Source: Flavihumibacter profundi
GTDB lineage: Bacteria > Bacteroidota > Bacteroidia > Chitinophagales > Chitinophagaceae
Length of the DNA: 64,000 nucleotides
Reading direction: 5' to 3'
Assembly: GCF_020076305.1 (NCBI RefSeq)
Contig: NZ_JAIQXE010000001.1
Coordinates: 434,001 to 498,000 of the forward strand
Shown: in pieces, positions 26,585 to 33,253 of the stretch
How the letters are laid out: every line of letters starts with the position of its first letter
Numbering within the stretch: the first letter of the stretch is position 1
The notes under the pieces: generated by a model
The model's input: only the letters and a program-made list of their open reading frames with translations
Database searches by the model: none
Told to the model about the DNA's origin: nothing
Made by a program: the position numbers and the translations under genes

Positions 26585-26693
26585 CGGACTGGCGAAAATC
26601 GCTAAAGGATACATTTATTTTTAAAAAAGACTAAAAAAGTTGGAAATAGTTTTGCTGAATTGCTGAATTTTCCGACCTTCGCCGTCCTAAATT

Positions 26694-26939
26694 TTGACAG
26701 TCATGGCTAGAGTATGTCAGGTTACGGGTAAGACGCCGATCACCGGTCACAAAGTTTCTCACTCGAACATTAAGACAAAACGCAGGTTCCTTCCGAACTT
26801 GCTGACGAAGCGATTTTATATTGCAGAAGAAGATAAGTGGATTACTTTGAAGCTGTCTGCTGAAGGATTGCGTACCATCAATAAAAATGGTTTGCTTTCA
26901 GTAGTTAAGGATCTCAGAGCGAAAGGAGCTAAAATCTAA
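26694..26939 (+). CDS. rpmB: 50S ribosomal protein L28
   Basis: The 81-residue basic protein begins [33 protein letters not shown] and has the L28 core [28 protein letters not shown]. It is a component of the large ribosomal subunit near the E site. It is first in the rpmB-rpmG-DUF4295 operon, 46 bp before rpmG. The N-terminal CxxTG-type zinc motif is incomplete (a single Cys5), as in cysteine-poor L28 paralogues. Confidence 0.97.
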   Translation: MTVMARVCQVTGKTPITGHKVSHSNIKTKRRFLPNLLTKRFYIAEEDKWITLKLSAEGLRTINKNGLLSVVKDLRAKGAKI

Positions 26940-26985
26940 ATTACTGTTCGGCCGGAAACGGCAGAATATATAAAACTGATTAACA

Positions 26986-27168
26986 ATGGCAAAGAAAGGA
27001 AACAGAGTTCAGGTGATTTTGGAATGTACCGAGCACAAAACAAGTGGTAAGCCGGGTACAAGCCGTTATATCACTAACAAGAACAAAAAGAATACTCCGG
27101 AGCGCCTGGAGTTGAAAAAGTTCAACCCAATCCTGAAGAAAGTAACTGTTCATAAGGAAATTAAATAA
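26986..27168 (+). CDS. rpmG: 50S ribosomal protein L33
   Basis: The 60 residues match L33: [46 protein letters not shown]. Only one cysteine (Cys14) remains of the four zinc ligands of the C+ form, so this is a C- (zinc-independent) type. It lies between L28 and the DUF4295 gene in the conserved Bacteroidota order. Confidence 0.97.
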   Translation: MAKKGNRVQVILECTEHKTSGKPGTSRYITNKNKKNTPERLELKKFNPILKKVTVHKEIK

Positions 27169-27209
27169 GCGCGGTAACCTGATTTACTCAACATCTAATT
27201 CGTTATAAA

Positions 27210-27383
27210 ATGGCAAAAGCAGCAAAAACGGCGATCAAGACTAAAGACCAGAAGGCAGCAGCAGAAGCTAAGAACTGGACTAAAGTGATCAAGGCTGTAC
27301 GCAGTCCAAAGTCTGGTGCATATACCTTTAAAGAGGCGATTGTGCACAAAGACAAGATCAAGGATTTCATGAATGAAAAATAA
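27210..27383 (+). CDS. DUF4295 small basic protein
   Basis: This short ORF of 57 residues (MAKAAKTAIKTKDQKAAAEA..., ending KDFMNEK) lies 41 bp after rpmG. It is rich in Lys and Ala. DUF4295 proteins are found directly behind L28-L33 across Bacteroidota and are thought to be ribosome-associated, although the role is not established. An intrinsic terminator follows 28 bp after the stop. Confidence 0.92.
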   Translation: MAKAAKTAIKTKDQKAAAEAKNWTKVIKAVRSPKSGAYTFKEAIVHKDKIKDFMNEK

Positions 27384-27410
27384 TTGAGGGGGTAGTTAAG
27401 TACTCTTGCG

Positions 27411-27446
27411 AGCTGTTCTGAATTAAACCGGGACAGCTTTTCTGTT
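27411..27446 (+). terminator. Terminator of the L28-L33-DUF4295 operon
   Basis: AGCTGTTC pairs with GGGACAGCT (8 bp with one G-T pair, 11-nt loop) and runs into TTTTCTGTTTT. Confidence 0.8.
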
Positions 27447-27531
27447 TTGGGACTTTATGAAGGCAATGGGTTAATTTCGCTGATCGCTATAGTCTGACAC
27501 AAATTTTTCGCAAACACCACAAGCAGCTTTC

Positions 27532-28494
27532 ATGGGATTTTTTGATAAATTATTCGGGAAGAAAGAAAAGGAAACCCTTGACCAGGGATTGCAAAAGACC
27601 AAGGAAAGTTTCCTTAGCAAGATAACAAAGGCGGTTGCCGGGAAAAGCACGGTAGATGAAGAAGTGCTTGACAATCTTGAGGAGGCCCTGGTTGGCGCAG
27701 ATGTTGGAATTGACACCACTGTGCAAATTATTGATCGCGTTGAAAAAAGGGTGTCGCGCGATAAATACCTTAATACTACCGACCTCAATCGCATTTTACA
27801 GGAAGAGATTACAAATGTACTGGTCGATGCGCCGGAGAGCAATACATATTCCTTTGAATCCCAACTGCCTGATAAGCCCTATGTTATTATGGTTGTAGGG
27901 GTTAATGGTGTTGGAAAAACAACTACAATCGGTAAGCTCGCCTATAATTTCAAAAAAGCAGGTAAGCAGGTTTTGTTGGGGGCTGCAGATACTTTCAGGG
28001 CTGCGGCCGTTGACCAGCTTACGATCTGGAGTGAGCGCGTTGGTGTACCTATTGTAAAGCAGGATATGGGATCAGATCCGGCTGCGGTGGCTTTTGATAC
28101 TGTGCAAAGTGGTGTAGCCAGGGGTTCTGATGTAATTATCATTGATACAGCGGGTCGCCTTCATAACAAAGTCCACCTGATGGATGAACTTGGTAAGATT
28201 CGCCGTGTGGTACAAAAAGTGATACCCAATGCACCTCACGAAGTTTTGTTGGTTTTGGACGGTAGTACTGGCCAGAATGCATTAGAGCAAGCCAGGCATT
28301 TTACTGCAACAACTGAAGTTACTGCCCTGGCTATAACTAAACTGGATGGTACAGCCAAGGGTGGAGTTGTGTTAGCTATTGCCAACCAGTTTAAGATCCC
28401 GGTGAAGTTTATAGGTATGGGAGAGAAGATGGAAGACTTACTCGTATTTGATAAGCACGAATTTGTGGATAGCCTGTTTAGTTTAAGCAAATAA
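27532..28494 (+). CDS. ftsY: Signal recognition particle receptor FtsY
   Basis: The 320-residue SRP GTPase docks SRP-ribosome complexes at the inner membrane. It has a short N-terminal acidic/basic helix and an N domain (about 15-100). The G domain has G1 GVNGVGKTTTIGKLA, DTFRAAAVDQL, G3 DTAGRLHNK, G4 TKLDGTAKGG and the closing FIGMGEKMEDLLVFD. It lacks the long A domain of E. coli FtsY, as usual in this phylum. A near-consensus -7 box (TAATTTCG, about 27471-27478) follows the upstream terminator. Confidence 0.97.
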   Translation: MGFFDKLFGKKEKETLDQGLQKTKESFLSKITKAVAGKSTVDEEVLDNLEEALVGADVGIDTTVQIIDRVEKRVSRDKYLNTTDLNRILQEEITNVLVDAPESNTYSFESQLPDKPYVIMVVGVNGVGKTTTIGKLAYNFKKAGKQVLLGAADTFRAAAVDQLTIWSERVGVPIVKQDMGSDPAAVAFDTVQSGVARGSDVIIIDTAGRLHNKVHLMDELGKIRRVVQKVIPNAPHEVLLVLDGSTGQNALEQARHFTATTEVTALAITKLDGTAKGGVVLAIANQFKIPVKFIGMGEKMEDLLVFDKHEFVDSLFSLSK

Positions 28495-28522
28495 AAAAGG
28501 TGGTCTGTAATCAAACCACCTT
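28491..28522 (-). terminator. Terminator between ftsY and the small barrel gene
   Basis: AAGGTGGT and ACCACCTT form an 8-bp stem around a 10-nt loop. On the minus strand it runs into TTTTTTATTT, so it ends the gene at 28531. It overlaps the ftsY stop and may also slow plus-strand transcription. Confidence 0.8.
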
Positions 28523-28530
28523 AGAAAATA

Positions 28531-29031
28531 TTAGAATGTGTACCTGACCGCAAGTCCACCCCATACATCCATATAAGTGTGATGCGGTATTTCTAAAAAG
28601 GGTTGAATGTCAAGGCTCATATTAATTGGGGCGCCTTTGAACTTATAATCAAGCCCGAATACACCATCAAGTCCCACCGAAAAATCACCACTGTTGTAAT
28701 AATATTCGTCATGGTTATTGTGGTAATACCAGCCTTCGCTATAAGTACCCATATGGAAACCCGGTCCGGCATACCATTTTAGTCCGGGAGCCCCGTTGAT
28801 ATTACCATGGAACTCATATAAACCTGTAAAACGGAAACCATGGTCCCAAAAATACGCCAGGCCTTCCAGGGCTTTATTGTCGGCGATGAAATGTTTTACA
28901 GTAATTGCCCCGGGCCAGAATTTAACCCCTAAGGCAGTTTTATAGCTTGATCCCATTGACTGACCATAAGCGCCTTCCTTAAGCAGGCAAATCCCCATAA
29001 AGAGGGTAGCTGCCATTATCCATTTTTTCAT
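28531..29031 (-). CDS. Small outer-membrane beta-barrel-like protein
   Basis: The 166-residue protein has a signal peptide (1-23, ending AYGQ). Its body is rich in alternating aromatic residues: GVKFWPGAITVKHFI, FRFTGLYEFHGNI, GLKWYAGPGFHMGTYSEGWYYHNNHDEYYYN, FLEIPHHTYMDVWGGLAVRYTF. The C-terminal Phe and strand pattern suggest an eight-strand barrel or related periplasmic fold. A His/Tyr/Asp-rich loop lies near 104-112. No specific family can be named with confidence. Its promoter region carries paired 13-bp palindromes, so it is probably tightly regulated. Confidence 0.75.
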   Translation of the reverse strand: MKKWIMAATLFMGICLLKEGAYGQSMGSSYKTALGVKFWPGAITVKHFIADNKALEGLAYFWDHGFRFTGLYEFHGNINGAPGLKWYAGPGFHMGTYSEGWYYHNNHDEYYYNSGDFSVGLDGVFGLDYKFKGAPINMSLDIQPFLEIPHHTYMDVWGGLAVRYTF

Positions 29032-29068
29032 TGCTATTAATTTAACTCCCAGTAATAAAAAATTATGC

Positions 29069-29076
29069 CAAAGTTA
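29069..29076 (-). promoter_or_regulatory. -7 box of the small barrel gene
   Basis: The minus strand reads TAACTTTG (perfect TAnnTTTG), 37 bp before the ATG at 29031. The palindrome pair at 29082-29108 lies just upstream in place of a -33 element. Confidence 0.65.
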
Positions 29077-29081
29077 AGATT

Positions 29082-29108
29082 TACCCGCCGGGTATTACCC
29101 GGCGGGTA
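29082..29108. promoter_or_regulatory. Paired 13-bp palindromes, operator-like (barrel side)
   Basis: TACCCGCCGGGTA (29082-29094) and TACCCGGCGGGTA (29096-29108) are separated by one base. Each half is palindromic apart from its centre, and the pair is itself symmetric. It lies 5 bp from the -7 box of the minus-strand promoter. Confidence 0.8.
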
Positions 29109-29169
29109 AATCTGCCGTTCTTTATATAATAGATACTTTAAAACATTGAAAATTAACCAGATGTTTAAC

Positions 29170-29196
29170 TACCCGGCGGGTAATACCCGCCGGGTA
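29170..29196. promoter_or_regulatory. Paired 13-bp palindromes, operator-like (rimO side)
   Basis: TACCCGGCGGGTA (29170-29182) and TACCCGCCGGGTA (29184-29196) repeat the same motif with the two unit types in the opposite order. The pair lies 7 bp from the plus-strand -7 box. Confidence 0.8.
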
Positions 29197-29203
29197 AAAT
29201 TGT

Positions 29204-29211
29204 TACCTTTG
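29204..29211 (+). promoter_or_regulatory. -7 box of rimO
   Basis: TACCTTTG matches TAnnTTTG. Transcription should begin near 29216-29219, giving a 5' leader of about 10 nt before the ATG at 29229. Confidence 0.65.
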
Positions 29212-29228
29212 CGACTTATTTGAAACGA

Positions 29229-30536
29229 ATGAAAGCAAGAACGCTGAAGAAAGATAAAGTGAATATTATTACCCTGGGGTGCAGCAAGAATATGGTGGAT
29301 AGCGAGGTGCTGAGTGGTCAGCTTTTTGCAAATGACATTGAGGTGGTTCATGAAAATAGTAAACTTGACCACAATATTGTGGTAGTGAATACCTGCGGAT
29401 TTATTGATAAAGCCAAAGAGGAATCGATCAATACGATTCTGGACCAGGTAGCCCTTAAAAAGAAAGGGAAACTCGATAAGGTGTTTGTAACAGGGTGTTT
29501 AAGCCATCGGTATCGTGAGGACCTGGAAAAAGAAATTCCGGAAGTTGATGCCTGGTTCGGTACAATGGAACTTCCCCTGATCCTGAAAGAACTGGAAGCA
29601 GATTATAAATCTGAACTCCTTGGTGAAAGGTTGCTGGCAACGCCTAAACATTATGCTTACCTGAAAATCTCTGAAGGCTGCAACCGTACCTGTTCTTTTT
29701 GCGCTATCCCTTTAATGCGTGGCGGCCATGTAAGCCGGCCCATTGAAGAACTGGTAAAAGAAGCCGAAGCCTTAGTGAAAAAAGGGGTGAAAGAAGTGAT
29801 GCTGATTGCCCAGGAACTCACATACTACGGGCTGGATCTTTATAAAAAGCGCCAATTGGGTGAATTGCTGTACCGTCTTTCGGATGTGGAGGGATTGGAA
29901 TGGATCAGGTTACATTATGCCTATCCTTCGAAATTCCCGATTGAAGTGCTGGATGCCATGCGGGACAGAAAAAATATTTGTAATTACCTCGATATGCCTT
30001 TACAACACGCTTCCAACAATATGCTGAAAGCGATGAAAAGGCAAATCACCCGCGAAGAAATGGAAGAGCTTATTGCGGCAATAAGGGAAAAAGTTCCCGG
30101 GATCTGCCTGCGTACAACTTTGATTGCTGGTTTTCCCGGGGAAACCCGCGAAGACGTGGAAGAACTAAAAGACTTTTTGCGCCGGATGCGTTTTGACCGG
30201 GTAGGAATATTCACCTATTCACATGAAGAGAATACCTCTGCTTATGATCTCGTGGATGATGTTCCTGCCGATGAAAAAGAGGCCAGGGCCCAGGAAATCA
30301 TGGAAGTACAGCAGGAGATCAGCCTGGAGAAAAACCAGGAGAAAGTCGGGCAGGTTTTCAAGGTGCTGATTGATAAGCGTGAGGCAGGCCGCTATCTTGG
30401 CCGCACTGAATTTGACAGTGTTGAAGTAGATAATGAAGTAGTAATTAATACAAACAGGAAATTACCAATCGGCGAATTTGTACAGGTTAAAATCACAAAG
30501 GCTTTTGATTACGACCTGGAAGGGGAAGTTGTTTGA
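29229..30536 (+). CDS. rimO: Ribosomal protein S12 methylthiotransferase
   Basis: An in-frame TTG at 29220 is unlikely to be the start because it would fall at the predicted transcription start. The ATG at 29229 (MKARTLKKDKVNIITLGCSKN) gives 435 residues. The N-terminal MTTase domain has cysteines in GCSKN, NTCGF and GCLSHR for the auxiliary cluster. The radical SAM domain has Cys151, Cys155 and Cys158 in GCNRTCSFCAIP. A TRAM domain ends the protein. RimO adds a methylthio group to Asp88/89 of S12. The family's usual length and order are intact. Its promoter shares palindromic sites with the divergent barrel gene. Confidence 0.95.
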   Translation: MKARTLKKDKVNIITLGCSKNMVDSEVLSGQLFANDIEVVHENSKLDHNIVVVNTCGFIDKAKEESINTILDQVALKKKGKLDKVFVTGCLSHRYREDLEKEIPEVDAWFGTMELPLILKELEADYKSELLGERLLATPKHYAYLKISEGCNRTCSFCAIPLMRGGHVSRPIEELVKEAEALVKKGVKEVMLIAQELTYYGLDLYKKRQLGELLYRLSDVEGLEWIRLHYAYPSKFPIEVLDAMRDRKNICNYLDMPLQHASNNMLKAMKRQITREEMEELIAAIREKVPGICLRTTLIAGFPGETREDVEELKDFLRRMRFDRVGIFTYSHEENTSAYDLVDDVPADEKEARAQEIMEVQQEISLEKNQEKVGQVFKVLIDKREAGRYLGRTEFDSVEVDNEVVINTNRKLPIGEFVQVKITKAFDYDLEGEVV

Positions 30537-30559
30537 TACACCCATAAAAAACATGAAAT

Positions 30560-30961
30560 ATGAAATATGCCTTTATCATTTCAGGGTTTATCCTTTTAGG
30601 AAATGCAGCAAACTCGTACCGCCAGGACCCCAAAGCTGAAAGCATTAAACGTGGCCAGGAGGTGTATATTAATAACTGCCAGAGTTGCCATATGGAAAAG
30701 GGTGAGGGAGTTGAAAATTCCTTCCCACCGCTTGCAAAAGCAGACTACCTGATGAAAGATCCTAAAAGGACAATAGGTATAATTTTAAAAGGGCAAAATG
30801 AGCCGATAATTGTAAACGGAAAGCCGTACAATATGCTGATGCCTGCACAGGATTACCTGACTGATGAACAAATTGCCGATGTTGTAAATTATATAGCCAA
30901 CAGCTGGGGCAATACCTATAAACCTTTGATTGTTCCGGACCAGGTAAAAAAAGCACGGTAA
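30560..30961 (+). CDS. Secreted class I cytochrome c
   Basis: The 133 residues begin with a signal peptide (about 1-18). The heme site is C40-Q-S-C43-H44, and the distal ligand is probably Met94 in NMLMPAQDYLTDEQIADVVNYI. It is a monoheme periplasmic electron carrier similar to the small cytochromes that serve molybdenum hydroxylases or oxidases. It is 23 bp after rimO on the same strand, and convergent with the molybdopterin subunit gene after 20 bp. Electron transfer between them is plausible but not proved, since their transcripts are opposed. Confidence 0.92.
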   Translation: MKYAFIISGFILLGNAANSYRQDPKAESIKRGQEVYINNCQSCHMEKGEGVENSFPPLAKADYLMKDPKRTIGIILKGQNEPIIVNGKPYNMLMPAQDYLTDEQIADVVNYIANSWGNTYKPLIVPDQVKKAR

Positions 30962-30981
30962 TAATACCGGCTGATTCATCC

Positions 30982-33153
30982 TTATACTTTTTTAAGGTCA
31001 AATGGAAGTTTTCGGATACGTTTTCCCGTCAGGTCAAAAATCGCATTGCAAAGGGCAGGTGCAAATGGTGGCAAACCTGGTTCACCTACACCGCCTGGTT
31101 TTTCATCGTTGTTCATAATATGTACAGCGATAGGCGGACTATCACTGATCCTTGGCATGTGGTATTGGTGGAAGTTCGTTTCAACTGCTTTCCCGTCAGC
31201 AAAATGGGTTCCATGAACTGCTGCAGCACCCAGGGCCATAATAACACTTCCTTCAACCTGTGCCCTTACAATATCCGGATTAACGTGCCATCCGCAATCC
31301 ATAACAACAGTGACCTGGTCAATTTTTAAAGAGCCGTCAGTATTTTTAGATACTTTGACCACTTCGGCAACAGGACTCTCGAAACATTCGGAAATGGCAA
31401 ATCCCCATCCTTCATTTTTTCCCCTTTTAGACCAGCCTGATTTTTCCTGGATTTCCGTCAGTAAAGCATGGTAACGTTCTTTATCAGGGGAAATATGCAT
31501 ACGCCTGAATTCCAGGGGATCTTTTCCTGCTGCTATGGCCAGTTCATCCCAGAAGCTTTCAAATGCAAATACATTCGTTGAAGCATAAACAGACCGCCAC
31601 CACATTACAGGAATAGGTGATTCAGTTGGAATATCTGCAAACCTGAAATGGGGGATGCTATCAAAATAGGGTGGCAGGAATCCTTCATGGGTGCTGCGGT
31701 TATATTCAGCCTTATCCGGCATCGGCGATGACTGATGATCCATATTTTGTGCTGCCATTTTAACCTGCCAGGAATTTACCATCCCGCCATCGAGACTGGC
31801 ACGGCAACCATAGACTGCACCCGGCCTGAAAGGCCCCTGGGTCATATCATCTTCACGGGTCCAGACTACCTGTACAGGCGCCTTTACCATCTTTGATATG
31901 GTCACAGCTTCAGCTGGATAATCAGTAAAAGCCTTCCTGCCAAAACCACCGCCAAGAAAAGTCATATGGACGTTCACTTTTTCCACTGGTATACTGAATC
32001 TTTCAGCAAGGTCTGACTGCACCCAGTCAGGACCCTGGATTGGTCCCCATACTTCAATTTTATCTTCACTGTACAATGCGGTACAATTCAGGGGCTCCAA
32101 TGCGCTATGCGATTCATAAGGCAGTTCGTAAACTGCTTCAATTTTTTGGGTGGATTTAGCAAAAACCCGGTCCACATCACCTTGTGCATTTTGGGTAAGT
32201 CCGGGTTTATTGAGATCCTGCCGCATACGGTCGTATAACATATCGGTATTCACCAGTTCAATTCCGCTGTCATCCCATTCAACTTTCAGCAATTTCCTGG
32301 CTTGCATGGCTGCCCATACATTGTCGGCAACTACCGCAACGCCATGGCGGGTAAAGGCAAAAACAGGCATCTCTACTTCAATGACATCCTTAACCCCTTT
32401 AACCATCCTGGCTGCTTTGTCATCAATTGATTTTATTTTTCCATGGAACCTCGGACTTCTTTCCACTACTGCAAAAAGCAATCCCGGTACCCGGAAGTCT
32501 ATACCAAAAACGGCGCTGCCATTGATTTTGGGTGGGTTATCGAGCCTGGGCAACGGTTTTCCAATGAGTTTATAATCTTTTCGTTCCTTGAGCTTTACGT
32601 CGGGAATTTTAAGCCTGGATGCAGCATCTACCAGTGATCCATATCCTATTTTTTTACCGGTTGGGCGGTGAATGATTTCCCCTTTTTCTGCATAGCATTC
32701 TGAGGCGGGAACTCCCCAGCTTTTTGCAGCTGCCGCCAATAACATTTCGCGTGCAGTTGCGCCAGCCTTTAATAAATTTTTATAGCCGCCACGAACTGTT
32801 GAACTTCCACCCGTTACCTGGCTGCCGTATTTGGCCTGGTTTCCCGGCGCAAAGACAACTTTTATTTTATTAAGGTCAACCTCCAGTTCTTCGGCAACAA
32901 TTTGCGGAATAGTCTGGAAGGATCCCTGTCCCATTTCTGCCCGGTGGCTGGCTATGGTAACCAGCCCGTTTTTATCTATTGAGACCCATGCGGTCAATTC
33001 AATACCCTGCTCAAGTGCCTCCCCGGGAGTAAGCAATTTTGGTACTGCTTTTGCCATCACCGGCAGGTAAAAGCCTATCGTCAGTGATGCGCCTGTCATT
33101 CCGGTTAACTGCAAAAAGTTACGGCGGGAAATATTTTTTGTCTTATTGCTCAT
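30982..33153 (-). CDS. Molybdenum hydroxylase large subunit (IorB / xanthine-dehydrogenase family)
   Basis: The 723-residue protein has a twin-arginine signal (ISRRNFLQLTG at about 8-18), so it is exported folded. Molybdopterin-binding segments include GGGFGRKAFTDYP and the C-terminal GGVGEPGLPPFAPALCNAIF, which contains the catalytic Glu. Length and order match the beta subunit of isoquinoline 1-oxidoreductase-type enzymes. Those normally pair with a small 2Fe-2S subunit (IorA), but none lies in the neighbourhood. A cytochrome c gene is convergent with it. The substrate is unknown. A partner elsewhere on the chromosome is likely. Confidence 0.92.
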   Translation of the reverse strand: MSNKTKNISRRNFLQLTGMTGASLTIGFYLPVMAKAVPKLLTPGEALEQGIELTAWVSIDKNGLVTIASHRAEMGQGSFQTIPQIVAEELEVDLNKIKVVFAPGNQAKYGSQVTGGSSTVRGGYKNLLKAGATAREMLLAAAAKSWGVPASECYAEKGEIIHRPTGKKIGYGSLVDAASRLKIPDVKLKERKDYKLIGKPLPRLDNPPKINGSAVFGIDFRVPGLLFAVVERSPRFHGKIKSIDDKAARMVKGVKDVIEVEMPVFAFTRHGVAVVADNVWAAMQARKLLKVEWDDSGIELVNTDMLYDRMRQDLNKPGLTQNAQGDVDRVFAKSTQKIEAVYELPYESHSALEPLNCTALYSEDKIEVWGPIQGPDWVQSDLAERFSIPVEKVNVHMTFLGGGFGRKAFTDYPAEAVTISKMVKAPVQVVWTREDDMTQGPFRPGAVYGCRASLDGGMVNSWQVKMAAQNMDHQSSPMPDKAEYNRSTHEGFLPPYFDSIPHFRFADIPTESPIPVMWWRSVYASTNVFAFESFWDELAIAAGKDPLEFRRMHISPDKERYHALLTEIQEKSGWSKRGKNEGWGFAISECFESPVAEVVKVSKNTDGSLKIDQVTVVMDCGWHVNPDIVRAQVEGSVIMALGAAAVHGTHFADGKAVETNFHQYHMPRISDSPPIAVHIMNNDEKPGGVGEPGLPPFAPALCNAIFDLTGKRIRKLPFDLKKV

Positions 33154-33253
33154 AGTTAGCTGGTATTGTTCCGGTTTTCATTTATAACCCCAAAATTTCC
33201 TTTATAATTAAATACATAAGTTAGTAAAAATTGGCCGATTACCCGGTTATGTA

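Noticed and set aside
29220-29228. Upstream TTG start for rimO
   Set aside because: The predicted transcription start is at about 29216-29219, leaving no room; the ATG at 29229 begins the conserved N-terminus.
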